The notes: a model not told the origin generated them from the sequence alone. DNA of 64,000 nt from Kineosporiaceae bacterium (GCA_016713225.1 JADJPO010000004.1:1-64000); one strand, 5' to 3'; counted from the first letter of the stretch, positions 1-9,793 are shown. Numbers and translations are program-made.

Positions 1-59
1 CTGAGCACTTAGATTTCCAGCTCTGCATTCAAGTAAGTTGTCGACGAGCCGTAGTCCGT

Positions 60-1450
60 TTCGCCGAGGTCGGAATCGAGGATGGATACGATCTTATTTG
101 AGCAGATCACGCCCTACTCTTGGTGCGACGCATGGACGTGCTCCACGCCGCCGCGAAGAAGAAGCGCGCACATGACGGTGGCTCTGCTCGTGAATCTGAT
201 ATTCGATACCGAGACGGATGCGATCCGCTGGTCAGGCTGAAGAACACCGCGCCAGACACATTGTTTGAACTCTTCGAGTCCAAGTTGTGCAGCAGGTCCA
301 CGAATACGACCGACCCATGGGGAGATGACCGCTTCACGATTCCTTCTCCGGGCGCTCCGAGTCGTATGATCGATCTGGTCGACAAAGGTCCCCTATGCTG
401 GACCAGACCCAATGAAATGCCTACGAGTACTTTGATTCGAAGATCACAACGAAGAACAGCAGCAGCGGCTTCCCCACGCCGCGTCACCTCGTCGACCTCA
501 TCGTGAAGATGGTGGACCCGCCGCCCGGTGACATCGTGGCCGATCCGGCAATTGAATCAGGATGCTTCCTCGTCGCAGCCTGCACTTACCTCCGGAAACA
601 GCACCCGGACCTGTTCATGGATGCTCTTAGTCGCGAGCCTCTTCCAGCGAACGATGTTTCTGGGATCGACAACGATCCCGCATTCGCTTACTCATGGCGG
701 AAATCATGAGTCTCCTGCATACGCGGGACAATTAATCAAGATAGCCAGCTAGGAAGAACTCCCTTGGCGCCATACCCGGCGAGTTGGGAAATTCACTTGG
801 TGTTTACCAACCCGTCGTTCAGCGAATCGATCGAGCCTTCTCGCTGGACGCGAATCTCTACCGCGACGTGAAGTCCGCTATCAAGGCTGCGCTCTTCATT
901 GGGCGCGTGCTCACTCTTCTCAGACCTGGCGATCGAGCGGCCGTCATCGTTCCCGGGGGAGTTCTGTTCCGGGAACAGGAGGGCACAAATCGCTTTACGC
1001 AAGACTACTCGTAGATGATCACAGACTGGATGCAGTAGTCAGGATACCTCCGCTTCCCACGAACCATTCTCGCGACGGCCGGCCATTCTCTGTTGCACAA
1101 AGACGGGCCCCGAGCAGGACACGACGATAGTGTGGTCTACGACGTTCGCGCCGATGGTCGATCCCTCGACAAGAAGCGCCCCAGGAGTTGCTGAGAACGA
1201 TTGCCCGACGCGCTCGCCCGTTAGCGATCACTGGAAACCGCGAGTCTGGAACTCGCGTTGAGCGGATCGAGCAGGCTTCTTCGCCCCGCGACGGGAGGTC
1301 ACATCAAACGACTTCTTGCTCACCCTCAGCCAGTACGAACAGCCGACACGCAGAAGACCGTACGGTCTCCTGCACCGAGATCATTACATCCGCGCTCTCA
1401 ACTCAGAGAGATCGAAGGGCGTTGGCCGCAATCGAGGAGTAGCTCAGCCG
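60..1450 (+). pseudogene. hsdM: Type I restriction-modification DNA methyltransferase HsdM, decayed
   Basis: This is a ruin of the modification subunit (N6-adenine methyltransferase) of a type I restriction system. No frame is open across it, but fragments in different frames follow the family order: an IEQIT-like N-terminal piece near 100-150, YEYFDSKITTKNSSSGFPTPRH near 429-490, the SAM-binding region DPAIESGCFLVAACTYLR near 542-595 (normally DPAxGTxGFL), a catalytic NPxF-like segment (NPSFSES) near 808-830, RPGDRAAVIVPGG near 925-960 and VVYDVRADGRSLDKKR near 1130-1180. The SAM motif is altered and many indels are present, so no active enzyme is expected. The 5' end may lie outside the window. 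No hsdS lies between it and hsdR. Family identity rests on motif order. Confidence 0.75.
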
Positions 1451-1496
1451 ACTCATCGCCATATGTTGCCGACGTTGGATTGACAGGATAGATAGG

Positions 1497-4400
1497 ATGA
1501 CCAACTTCACCTTCGTCCAGCAGACGCTGCCGTCGATTCACCAGGACTGCGTCCGGGCTGGGTCGCATCTCGCCTCTGACCCGCGATCCGCGTGCTTCTA
1601 CGCCAGGCGCGTGGTCGAACAGGTGGTCGGCTACCTGTACGACGTCCTGTCGCTGCGGGCGCCGTATCGCGACGACCTGGCGGCGAAGATCAGCGATGCC
1701 GCGTTCAAAGCCACAGTGCCGCAGGGCATCACGCAGAAGCTGACCGCCATCCGGCGCATGGCGAACACCGCCGTCCATGAGAACCGCACCATCCGGCCCG
1801 ATGTCTCGCTCGCCGTGCTGCGCGAGTTGTTCCACGTCGTGGTGTGGGTGTCCTACCACCACTCCCCCAACCCTGGCGTGGTCCCGCTGCAGGCGCAGTT
1901 CGACCCGAAGCTCGCCGCTACGGCGGCGCCGCTGTCGCGTGAGGACGTCGTCCGGTTCGCAGCGAGGTTCAAGGCCCAGGACGAGCCTCACGCGACCGCA
2001 CTGGCGGAGAAGGACGACCGGCTCGCCGCCCACGAGGCGGAGATCGCCCAGTTGAGGGCGCAGATCGCCGCTGCCCAGGCACTCGTCGCACCGGACGACC
2101 GTGACTACGACGAGGCGCAGGCGCGAGACCTGTTCATCGATGTACTGCTGCACGAGGCCGGCTGGCCGCTCGATCACGAACGTGACCGCGGTGAAGTCAC
2201 CGGCATGCCGAACGCCGAGGGCAAGGGCTTCGTCGACTACGTCCTGTGGGGCGCCGATGGGTTGCCGCTGGCCGTGGTCGAGGCCAAGCGCACCTCGAAG
2301 TCGCCCGAGGTGGGCCAACAGCAGGCCAAGCTCTACGCCGACTGCCTGCAGGCTCAGTTCGGCCGCCGGCCCGTGATCTTCTACACCAACGGGTACGAAC
2401 ACCGGATCTGGGACGACGCCGGTGGCTACCCACCGCGTGAAGTGCAGGGCTTCTCCACGCGCGCTGAGCTGGAGCTGCTGATCCAGCGCCGAGAGACTCG
2501 GCTGCCATTGTCGGCTGCGGCCGTCAACACCGACATCGCCGGGCGTCCGTATCAGGTACGGGCGATCAAGGCGATCGGCGACGCCTTCGACCGCAAGCAG
2601 CGCGATGCCCTGCTGGTGATGGCCACCGGCTCGGGCAAGACCCGCACCGTCATCGCGCTGGTCGACCTTCTGCAGAAGGCCAACTGGGTCCAACGCGTGC
2701 TGTTCCTCGCCGACCGCACCGCTCTGGTGAAGCAGGCCACCAACGCGTTCACGGCGCACCTGCCCGGCTCCACCACGGTCAACCTGGTGACCGAGAAGAA
2801 GGTCACCGACGGACGCGTCTACGTCTCGACGTACCCGACGATGATGAACCTCATCAACGAGATGGACCACGGCACCAGGCGCTTCGGGCCGGGCTACCTC
2901 GACCTGATCGTGATCGACGAGGCCCACCGCTCGGTGTATGCGAAGTACGGGGCGGTCTTCGACTACTTCGACGCGATGCTCGTCGGCCTGACCGCCACCC
3001 CGAAGGACGAGGTCGACCACAACACCTACCGGCTGTTCCACCTCGAGGACGGCGTACCCACTGACGCCTACAGCCTCGACGAGGCGGTCGAGGACGGCTA
3101 TCTGGTGCCGCCAAGGGCATCAGCGTCGGCACCCAGTTCTTGCGGTCGGGCATCAAGTACGACGACCTCACCGAGGAAGAGAAGGACCAGTGGGACGTCC
3201 TCGACTGGGGTGAGGATGGTCCGCCGGCCGAGGTCGGCGCCGAAGAGATCAACCGGTTCCTGTTCAACGAGGACACCGTTGACAAGGTCCTCGAAACCCT
3301 CATGACCCAGGGCTACACGGTCGCCGGCGGCGACCGGATCGGCAAGACCATCATCTTCGCCAAGAGCCAGAAGCACGCCGAGTTCATCGAGAAGCGCTTC
3401 AACGTCGCCTTCCCCGAACTCGCTGGTCACTTCGCCCGGGTCATCACCCACGGCACGCCGTACGCCCAGACGCTGATCGACGACTTCTCGGTCAAGGACA
3501 AGGCCCCGCATATCGCCATCAGCGTCGACATGCTCGACACCGGCATCGACGTACCCGAAGTCGTAAACCTTGTCTTCTTCAAGATGGTCCACAGCAAGTC
3601 GAAGTTCTGGCAGATGATCGGACGCGGGACGCGCCTGTGCCCGGACCTCTACGGTCCGGGCAGGGACAAGGAGGACTTCCTCGTCTTCGACTTCTGCGGC
3701 AACCTCGACTTCTTCAGCCAGAACCTCCCCGGCTCCGAGGGCCAGATCCAGAAGTCGCTTTCCCAACGTCTCTTCGAGGCACGACTCGCGCTCGTCACCG
3801 CTCTCGGTGACGCCGAACCAGACCTACGAACCTCCACCACGGCGATCCTGCACGAGATTGTTGCGGGGATGAACCTCGACAACTTCGTCGTCCGCAAGCA
3901 GCGCCGCGTCGTCGAGAAGTTCACCGACGCCGATACGTGGAGGACCCTCACGCCCGCGGACGCCCATGGCGCCCTGGCCCTGGCCGGCCTGCCCTCGTCG
4001 GTCCCGCGACGACGACGTGGCTGCCAAGCAATTCGACTTCATGGTGCTACGCCGCCAACTCGCTCAGCTCGACGGGGATGTGGGCCTCGCCGAGCTGGCT
4101 CCGCGAGACGATCCAGACCATCGCCTCCGCACTCCTGGGGAAGACGTCGATCCCGTCCGTCGCCCAGCAGGCTGTCCTCTTGGAGGCGGTGGCGGGGGAC
4201 GAGTGGTGGATCGACGTGACCCTGCCGATGCTCGAACTCGCTCGTCTGCGCATCCGCAGCCTCGTCCGGTTCATCGAGAGGACTGCCCGCAACCCCGTCT
4301 ACAGCGACTTCGAAGACACCCTCAGCGAGGGTGTCGAGGTGGTTCTGCCCGGTGTGACGCCCGGGACCAACTTCGAGCGCTTCCGATCGAAAGCCGAGGC

Positions 4401-4847
4401 CTACCTCAAGGAACATCTCGACAAGCTGGCTCTCGAACGCCTGCGCCGCAACAGGCAACTGACCCCAGAGGACCTCACCGAGCTCGAGCAGATGCTCATC
4501 GCCTCCGGCGGCCAGCAGGTCGACATCGCCTGGGCCACCGCGCACACCGGCGGACTCGGCCTTTTCGTGCGCGGCCTGGTCGGCCTCGACCGCTCCGCAG
4601 CCACCGAGGCCTTCGAGCACTACCTCGACAACACCCAGTTCTCGGTCGAGCAGGTCCGCTTCGTCAATCTGATCGTCGACGAGCTCACCAGGAACGGCGT
4701 CATGGAGCCACAGCGCCTCTTCGAGTCCCCCTACACCGACCACGCCCCAACCGGCCCCGACTACTTCTTCCGCGATGCGGACGTCGAGGTCATCGTCGAC
4801 ACGCTCCGGCACATCAGGAGACCGCCGTGCCCGAGGAGGTCGCGTGA
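1497..4847 (+). pseudogene. hsdR: Type I restriction endonuclease subunit R (HsdR), four frame breaks
   Basis: This is the motor and nuclease subunit of a type I restriction enzyme, interrupted as read. The first 540 or so codons are open: a DUF4145-like N-terminus, a coiled stretch, the PD-(D/E)xK nuclease motif (FVDYVL followed by VVEAKRTS), Walker A MATGSGKTRT, the DEAH box VIDEAHRS and GLTATP. The frame breaks near 3111, after YLVPP, and continues in another frame through the motif VI segment QMIGRGTRLCPD. Further breaks fall near 4005, 4095 and 4817, and the protein ends PEEVA. The full span equals 1,117 codons, normal for the family. All breaks look like one-base changes in otherwise conserved sequence, so recent decay or sequencing error are both possible. 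The decayed hsdM and missing hsdS favour real loss. Confidence 0.85.
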
Positions 4848-5079
4848 CAGCAAGCCGTGCTTGCCGTGTCCCCGCCCTCCGCTCCTCCTCGACCCACTGA
4901 GCTTGATCGAGGACATGACACGGGCCTCCGACCAAGATCGTTTCGGACGCCCGTGGACACCTGGTCTCCGTCCCATCGACCGCTCGGAACTCGACATGGG
5001 ACGACACCCGGCTGAACCCTCGGCCGTCACGCCGAGGGGTGCCGGCCTGGCGTCGTGGGCACCCGTGCCGAACGGAGGC

Positions 5080-6131
5080 TCACCACCAGAAGTTGTCCTG
5101 CGCGGCATATGGCCGCTCGAGGTCTGCGATCTCCTCCGCGCTGAGCCGTAGGTCGAGCGCTGCCACGGCGTCCTGCAGGTGATGGGGCTTGGTGGCGCCC
5201 ACGATCGGGCAGGCGACGACCGGCTTGGACAGCACCCAGGCCAGAGCGACGTGCGCCATCGGCACACCGCGGGCAGTTGCAATCTGTTCGACGCCGTCCA
5301 CCACGGGCTTGTCGACGTCCCGGTCGAACGCCTTGGCCACGGTGTCCGTGGAGGACCGGGCGGTCTGCTCGCCCCACGGGCGCGCGGCGCGGCCCTTGGC
5401 GAGCGGAGAGTAGGGGGTCAGTCCGACCCCCTGGTCGAGGCACATCGGGATCATGTCCCGCTCCTCCTCGCGTTTGAGGACGTTGTACTGGTCCTGCATC
5501 GCCGAGAACTGCCCACCCGTTCAGGCGGCGGCATGCTGAAGCTTGGCGAACTGCCACGCCCACATCGACGAGGCGCGCCCAGGTAGCGGACCTTGCCCGC
5601 GCGAACCAGGTCGTCCAGGGTCTGCATCGTCTCCTCGACCGGCACCTGGTCGTCGAACCTGTGCACGTAGTAGATGTCGACGTAGTCCGTACCCAACCGT
5701 CGCAGGGACGCGTCTGCCTGCTCGAGGATCGCCTTGCGGGACAGGCCACCTCCGCCCGGCCCGTCGTGCATTCGGCCGCTCACCTTGGTGGCCAGCACGA
5801 TGTCCTCGCGGCGGGAGAACCGGGTGACTGCGCGGCCGACGAACTCTTCCGACGTACCTGACTGGTAGACGTTCGCGGTGTCCCAGAACGTGACGCCCAG
5901 CTCGACCGCCTGCCGAAACAGCGGCGCGGCGGCTTCCTCGTCCAGCGTCCACTGGTGCAGACCAGCGCCCGCCTGGCCGTAGCTCATGCAGCCCAGCCCG
6001 ACCCGGCTGACCTGCAGACCCGAACGCCCCAGCCTCGTGTACTCCTCGACACCCTCCAACCGGACGCCGTCGGACAACCGCAGGGACGCAACTGACGGCA
6101 CGCTCGGCCGGTGCCCCACCGTTGCTGGCAC
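5080..6131 (-). pseudogene. Aldo/keto reductase, interrupted
   Basis: This is an NADPH-dependent aldo/keto reductase of the kind that opens YTRLGRSGLQVSRVGLGCMS. The N-terminal part carries the catalytic Asp/Tyr region (FWDTANVYQSGTSEE) and the lysine segment (IVLATKVSG). After VRYLG, near 5580, the frame shifts to ASSMWAWQFAKLQHAA. An in-frame TGA follows at 5521-5523. The rest (MQDQYNVLKREEERDMIP to ERPYAAQDNFWW) then reads on in the same frame. Two lesions therefore break a gene of about 340 codons. The start is uncertain: the ATG at 6131 gives a 29-residue leader before YTRLG. It lies between the restriction ruin and tRNA-Ala, so it probably belongs to the same accessory island. Confidence 0.8.
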
Positions 6132-6214
6132 GCTCTGCCCACACTGTGCCCCACAGTGCCACTCAGGTTCTCCACTCGATCCGGGTGAAGGGCCTGTGAC
6201 CTGCAGAAAATGCG

Positions 6215-6228
6215 GTGGAGCTGAGGGG
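6215..6228. repeat. 14-bp copy of the tRNA-Ala 3' end (possible att relic)
   Basis: The 14 bases GTGGAGCTGAGGGG at 6215-6228 are identical to 6324-6337, the 3' end of tRNA-Ala(GGC) plus one flanking base. Integrative elements often leave such partial tRNA copies. Here the copy lies only 110 bp from the tRNA, on the side of the decayed restriction island, so it could be an old attachment-site scar. The repeat is short, so chance is not excluded. Confidence 0.35.
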
Positions 6229-6274
6229 GCTCCGTCGCTCCGGCTCCGCTCCTCCTCGAATCACTCCGTTCGCT

Positions 6275-6323
6275 AACGAGAGAAGCACCCGGACGAACAT
6301 CGTGTCCGGGTGCTTCTCTCGTT
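6275..6323 (-). terminator. Strong hairpin terminator after tRNA-Ala
   Basis: A perfect 20-bp inverted repeat (6275-6294 and 6304-6323) encloses a 9-nt loop. It begins two bases after the tRNA-Ala 3' end on the minus strand. No clear U-tract follows, as is common for actinobacterial terminators. It most likely ends the tRNA transcript. Confidence 0.8.
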
Positions 6324-6324
6324 G

Positions 6325-6397
6325 TGGAGCTGAGGGGATTCGAACCCCTGACCCCCTCCATGCCATGGAGGTGCGCTACCAACTGCGCTACAGCCCC
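6325..6397 (-). tRNA. tRNA-Ala(GGC)
   Basis: The minus strand folds as a 73-nt cloverleaf. The acceptor GGGGCTG pairs with CAGCTCC through the G3-U70 wobble that marks alanine tRNAs. The anticodon stem CCTCC/GGAGG holds the loop ATGGCAT, giving anticodon GGC. The T arm is GGGGTTCGAATCCCC. The discriminator is A and CCA is not encoded. The gene stands alone, with a strong terminator directly downstream. Confidence 0.95.
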
Positions 6398-6410
6398 GTG
6401 GAGCGGAGCG

Positions 6411-6441
6411 AGTCTATCCCGACTTCCCCTCCGGACTCCAA
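6411..6441 (-). promoter_or_regulatory. Candidate tRNA-Ala promoter
   Basis: On the minus strand a TTGGAG box (6436-6441) and a TAGACT box (6411-6416) lie 19 bp apart, with the -10-like box ending 13 bp before the tRNA. The spacing is long for sigma-70, so this is only a plausible promoter. Confidence 0.35.
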
Positions 6442-6467
6442 ATCGATACTCGCCCGGTCAGGCCCGG

Positions 6468-7157
6468 TCAGGACGCCGGCGCGTCCGGCGCGCTCAGGTT
6501 GAACCGCTCCAGCACCCAGCCGCTGCGCCGCACCCCCAGCTCGGCCCAATGGGCATTCCCGAAGCCGTCGAACGTCCGGTAGAGCGCCAGGTCGCGCGCG
6601 ACCTCCTCGGCGCTGCTCCCCCGCCCGATCAGGCCCAGCAGCCGCAGCATCGCCCCACGCATCGAGGCCCCGTGCGAGACCACCACCAGCGTGCCGCCGT
6701 CCGCCTCACCGGTCATCGCCTCGGCGTGCCGACTGATACCGCCCTCGCAGCGCACCCAACACTGCCCCAGCGACTCCCCGCCGCCGATGACCAGGTCCTC
6801 CCCCGCCATCCAGCGGCCGTACTCGTCCGGGAAGCGCCGCTCGATCTCGTCACGCAACAACCCCTGCCACGCCCCGCCGTCCCGCTCGCGCAGCGCGTCG
6901 TCCAGCTCCAGGTCGACGCCGAGCGCCTTGGCCAGCGGCTCGGCCGTCTGTCGTGCCCGAGACAGGTCCGAGGAGACCACCCGGACGGCGCCGCGCGCCG
7001 CGGCGTCCGCCAACAGCTCGCCCAGGTGGGCCGCCGCGACGGCCGCCTGAGCCAGCCCCACGTCGTCCAGCTCGACGTCGAGGTGGCCCTGGAACCGGTT
7101 CTCGGCATTGGACGCCGTGCGCCCGTGCCGCAGCAAAACGAGCCGTCGAGCGCTCAC
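6468..7157 (-). CDS. Histidine phosphatase family protein (phosphoglycerate mutase-like)
   Basis: This 229-residue protein belongs to the histidine phosphatase superfamily. The phospho-accepting RHG motif is in VLLRHGRTASN near residues 8-12, and the second catalytic histidine is in VVSHGASMRG near 165. Members hydrolyse small phosphate esters or act as mutases; the substrate cannot be read from sequence. It starts with GTG, whose last two bases overlap the rsfS stop (GTGA), so it is probably translated together with rsfS and nadD. A phosphatase at this place is common in actinobacterial nadD-rsfS operons. Confidence 0.88.
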   Translation of the reverse strand: MSARRLVLLRHGRTASNAENRFQGHLDVELDDVGLAQAAVAAAHLGELLADAAARGAVRVVSSDLSRARQTAEPLAKALGVDLELDDALRERDGGAWQGLLRDEIERRFPDEYGRWMAGEDLVIGGGESLGQCWVRCEGGISRHAEAMTGEADGGTLVVVSHGASMRGAMLRLLGLIGRGSSAEEVARDLALYRTFDGFGNAHWAELGVRRSGWVLERFNLSAPDAPAS

Positions 7158-7531
7158 TGGCTCGGGTTGCGCGGCATCACGGGCAGCTCGAGGGGCGGAC
7201 AGTCACGCCACAGCCGCTCCAGCGAGTAGTACTGCCGCTCATCCGTGTGCTGCACGTGCACCACGATCTCGCCGAAGTCGAGCAGCACCCAGCGGCCCTC
7301 GCGCTCACCCTCGCGGCGCAGCGGCTTGGCCCCCAGGCCCAGCAGCCGCTCCTCCACCGCGTCGACGATCGCGCGCACCTGCCGATCGTTGGGCGCCGAG
7401 GCGAGGAGGAACACGTCGGTGATCACCAACTGCTCGCTGACGTCCAGCGCCACCACGTCGGACGCCAACTTGTCGGACGCCGCGAGCGCCGCCGCGACGG
7501 CCAGCTCCCGTGCCCGCTCCGAAGCACTCAC
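7154..7531 (-). CDS. rsfS: Ribosome silencing factor RsfS
   Basis: RsfS binds ribosomal protein L14 on the 50S subunit and blocks joining to 30S during starvation. The 125-residue product shows the family core LDVSEQLVITDVFLLAS, a GWVLLDFG-like segment (GRWVLLDFGEIVVHV) and the terminal YYSLERLW motif. The start is the GTG at 7531, which overlaps the nadD stop by the GTGA arrangement. The downstream phosphatase overlaps in the same way. Because nadD is frameshifted as read, the nadD 5' part and rsfS falsely appear as one long frame of 333 codons; the two are separate genes. Confidence 0.92.
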   Translation of the reverse strand: MSASERARELAVAAALAASDKLASDVVALDVSEQLVITDVFLLASAPNDRQVRAIVDAVEERLLGLGAKPLRREGEREGRWVLLDFGEIVVHVQHTDERQYYSLERLWRDCPPLELPVMPRNPSQ

Positions 7532-8155
7532 CGAATGGACCCTTCCCCAACAGTCGACGGCGAACCAGGGGCATACAGCCCGTATTTGGCGATGTACTGA
7601 ACGACACCGTCCGGCACCAGGTACCAGACCGGTTCGCCCCGCCCCACCCGATCCCGGCAGTCCGTGGACGAGATCGCCATGGCCGGCACCTCCATCAGCG
7701 AGACCCGGTCGGCGGGCAGCCCGGCATCGTTCAGCACGTGCCCCGGCCGGGTCACCCCGACGAAATGGGCCAGCTCGAACAGCTCGTCGCTGTCCTTCCA
7801 CGACAGGATCTGCGCCAGCGCATCGGCACCGGTCATGAAGAACAGGTCCGCCCCGGCCGCGCTGCTTCTGCAGGTCACGCAGGGTGTCGATGGTGTAGGT
7901 CGGACCGGGTCGGTCGATGTCGACCCGACTCACGGTGAACCGCGGGTTGGACGCCGTGGCGACCACGGTCATCAGGTAGCGATGCTCTGCCGGGCTGACC
8001 TCGCGGTCAGCCTTCTGCCACGGCTGGCCCGTGGGCACGAACACGACCTCGTCGAGGTCGAACTCCGCGGCCACCTCGCTCGCGGCGACCAGGTGGCCGT
8101 GGTGGATCGGGTCGAACGTGCCACCCATCACCCCGAGCCGGGTGGGCTTGACCAC
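7528..8155 (-). CDS. nadD: Nicotinate-nucleotide adenylyltransferase NadD (frameshifted as read)
   Basis: NadD transfers AMP to nicotinate mononucleotide in NAD synthesis. The N-terminal part shows GVMGGTFDPIHHGHL with the nucleotidyl-transfer GxFDPxHxGH motif, then the segment FVPTGQPWQK. The frame breaks near 7862, after TLRDLQKQ, and resumes as DLFFMTGADALAQI and ISSTDCRDRVGRGEPVWYLVP (the family ISST-R motif). Removing one C from the CGCGGCCGGGGC run would restore about 208 codons, the usual length. The enzyme is essential in most bacteria, so a sequencing error or a very recent mutation is likelier than real loss. The GTG start lies 3 nt after the stop of the small membrane gene. Confidence 0.88.
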
Positions 8156-8158
8156 TGG

Positions 8159-8347
8159 TTAGTGGCTACCCGTCCCCTGCGCGCCGGTCGAACCGTGAGC
8201 GACGAACGCCGCCGGGTCGTGGCGGTGGGCCACCGAGCGGAACGCCAAGGTGACCGCGAGCAACAGGGCGAACACAGCCAACGCGAGCAGGCCGAACCAC
8301 ATCGCGTCCATCGGCAGTTCGTTGACGACCTCTTCGGCCAACTTCAT
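8159..8347 (-). CDS. Small single-pass membrane protein upstream of nadD
   Basis: This 62-residue protein has one transmembrane helix (about residues 17-36, MWFGLLALAVFALLLAVTLA), a short basic-histidine stretch after it and a glycine-rich tail. It starts with ATG and ends 3 nt before the nadD start, so it appears to head the nadD-rsfS-phosphatase operon. Small membrane proteins occur at this place in other actinobacteria, but no function is known to me. Confidence 0.7.
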   Translation of the reverse strand: MKLAEEVVNELPMDAMWFGLLALAVFALLLAVTLAFRSVAHRHDPAAFVAHGSTGAQGTGSH

Positions 8348-8483
8348 GGCGCCTCGATCCCTTCTCGAACCGTTTCCCGCGCGGGCTAGGCTTCCGGCAG
8401 GGGCAGCGCACAGTCTGTCATGTCGGGGCGGTCGCGTGCGATGCACCCGGCCGTGACGCGAACGAGGGAAGGACCACACCACG

Positions 8484-9482
8484 ATGGACGACGCCGGGCA
8501 TCCTGCGGCCCGGCCGGTGCGCGAACCGGTCGAGCTGAGCGTCGTCGTCCCGATGTACGACGAAGAGGACGTCCTGCCCCTCTTCGCAGCCCGGTTGCGC
8601 CCCGTGCTCGACGGCATGGTGAGCGACGGCCTGCTCACCGACTACGAGGTGCTCGCCGTGGACGACGGCAGCCACGACGCCACCCCGATCCTGCTGGTCA
8701 AGGAACGGCGCAACTGGCCGCAGCTGCGCGTCGTCCGGCTGCGGGCCAACGCCGGCCACCAGGCCGCGCTGTCGGCAGGTCTGGTGCGCTGCCGCGGCGA
8801 GTGGGTGGCCTCACTCGACGCCGACCTGCAGGACCCGCCCGAGGTGCTGCGCGACATGCTCGTGCGCGCCACGACGGACGGCGTGGACGTGGTCTACGGC
8901 GTCCGCACCGACCGCAGCACCGACTCGGTGTTCAAACGCCGGACGGCGCGCGCCTACTACCGCCTGATGCGCGCCACCGTGGGCAACCACGTCTCGGCGG
9001 ACGCCGGCGACTTCCGCCTGATGAGCCGGGCCACGGTGGAGGCCGTCAACAGCCTGCCCGAACACAACCGGGTGCTGCGGCTGGTGATCCCGGCGCTGGG
9101 ATTCCCCTCGGCCGAGGTCGGCTACCGCCGCGAGGCGCGGGCCGCGGGCGCCACCCACTACCCGATCTCGCGCATGATCCGGCTGACCGTCGACAGCCTG
9201 ACCGGCTTCTCGATCGCCCCGCTGCGGGTGGCCACCTGGGCGGGCCTGGGCGGGGCCGTCCTGACCGCGCTGTTGTTCGGCTACGCGCTGCTGGCCTACC
9301 TGAGCGGCCGGGTCGTGCCCGGCTGGACCTCGACCTTCGTCGCCGTGGCCGGGGTGGGCGCCGTCCAGTTGCTGTGTGTCGGCATCCTCGGCGAGTACGT
9401 CGGCCGCCTCTACACCCAGATGCAGGGGCGTCCCTCGTACTTCATCGCCCACGACTCCCTGGACGACGACCTCGGCGAGTGA
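8484..9482 (+). CDS. Glycosyltransferase family 2, polyprenyl-phosphate sugar synthase type
   Basis: This 332-residue GT2 enzyme resembles dolichol/polyprenyl-phosphate sugar synthases (GtrB/ArnC/DPM1-like). These load a sugar from a nucleotide donor onto undecaprenyl phosphate at the inner face of the membrane. The GT-A domain shows VVVPMYDEEDVLP, VDDGSHDAT and the metal-binding DADLQDPPE (near residue 112). Two C-terminal helices (about 245-265 and 280-300) anchor it, as in the GtrB type, followed by GEYVGRLYTQMQGRPSY. The sugar is unknown. It is transcribed alone, divergently from the nadD operon, with an upstream GAGGGAAGGA Shine-Dalgarno region. Confidence 0.9.
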   Translation: MDDAGHPAARPVREPVELSVVVPMYDEEDVLPLFAARLRPVLDGMVSDGLLTDYEVLAVDDGSHDATPILLVKERRNWPQLRVVRLRANAGHQAALSAGLVRCRGEWVASLDADLQDPPEVLRDMLVRATTDGVDVVYGVRTDRSTDSVFKRRTARAYYRLMRATVGNHVSADAGDFRLMSRATVEAVNSLPEHNRVLRLVIPALGFPSAEVGYRREARAAGATHYPISRMIRLTVDSLTGFSIAPLRVATWAGLGGAVLTALLFGYALLAYLSGRVVPGWTSTFVAVAGVGAVQLLCVGILGEYVGRLYTQMQGRPSYFIAHDSLDDDLGE

Positions 9483-9499
9483 TCACCACCAGCCCTCAA

Positions 9500-9569
9500 C
9501 CATGATCACCGTCTTGAATCCAGTTTCGCGACAAAACACCGCATTCTGTATCCCAAACGGTGATCATGG
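9500..9569. repeat. TGATCA-ended intergenic palindrome, copy 1
   Basis: The arms CCATGATCACCGT (9500-9512) and ACGGTGATCATGG (9557-9569) are perfect 13-bp inverted repeats around a 44-nt, partly palindromic centre. The element lies just after the glycosyltransferase stop, in a convergent gap, and could serve as a terminator. Its outer end (GGTGATCATGGGCCG followed by GGGTGGG) is shared with the copy at 10658-10722. Confidence 0.75.
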
Positions 9570-9590
9570 GCCGTGGGTGGGACGGGGACG

Positions 9591-9776
9591 CTATTGCCTG
9601 CTGCCGCGGCGGGACCTGACGACGGTCACGATCAACCAGGCCATCGCGACGACGGCCATCGACAACCAGGCCGTGCCAGCGTCCACGAGCGGGTGCCCCA
9701 CTGCGGCAGACATGGCCAGTGTCCCGAGAACAATGGCCATCACGGCGTGGACGATTCGTTGATTTCGCCTCGCCAT
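9591..9776 (-). CDS. Small two-helix membrane protein
   Basis: This 61-residue protein starts MARRNQRIV and is predicted to have two membrane helices (about 9-26 and 34-53) and a basic end (VVRSRRGSRQ). The ATG at 9776 is preceded by a GAGGAGGCGGGG purine run that can act as ribosome-binding site, which is why I prefer it to the in-frame ATG at 9803 inside the palindrome. It lies directly downstream of the palindrome at 9794-9858. I do not recognise a family, and the small size leaves some doubt that it is expressed. Confidence 0.5.
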   Translation of the reverse strand: MARRNQRIVHAVMAIVLGTLAMSAAVGHPLVDAGTAWLSMAVVAMAWLIVTVVRSRRGSRQ

Positions 9777-9793
9777 CCCCGCCTCCTCGTCAG

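Noticed and set aside
1398..3041. A 547-codon open frame on the minus strand opposite hsdR.
   Set aside because: Antisense shadow; hsdR motifs are on the plus strand.
7154..8155. A 333-codon frame that would fuse the NadD N-terminus to RsfS.
   Set aside because: The middle part has no similarity to either family; the fusion results from the frame break in nadD, and rsfS has its own GTG start overlapping the true nadD stop.
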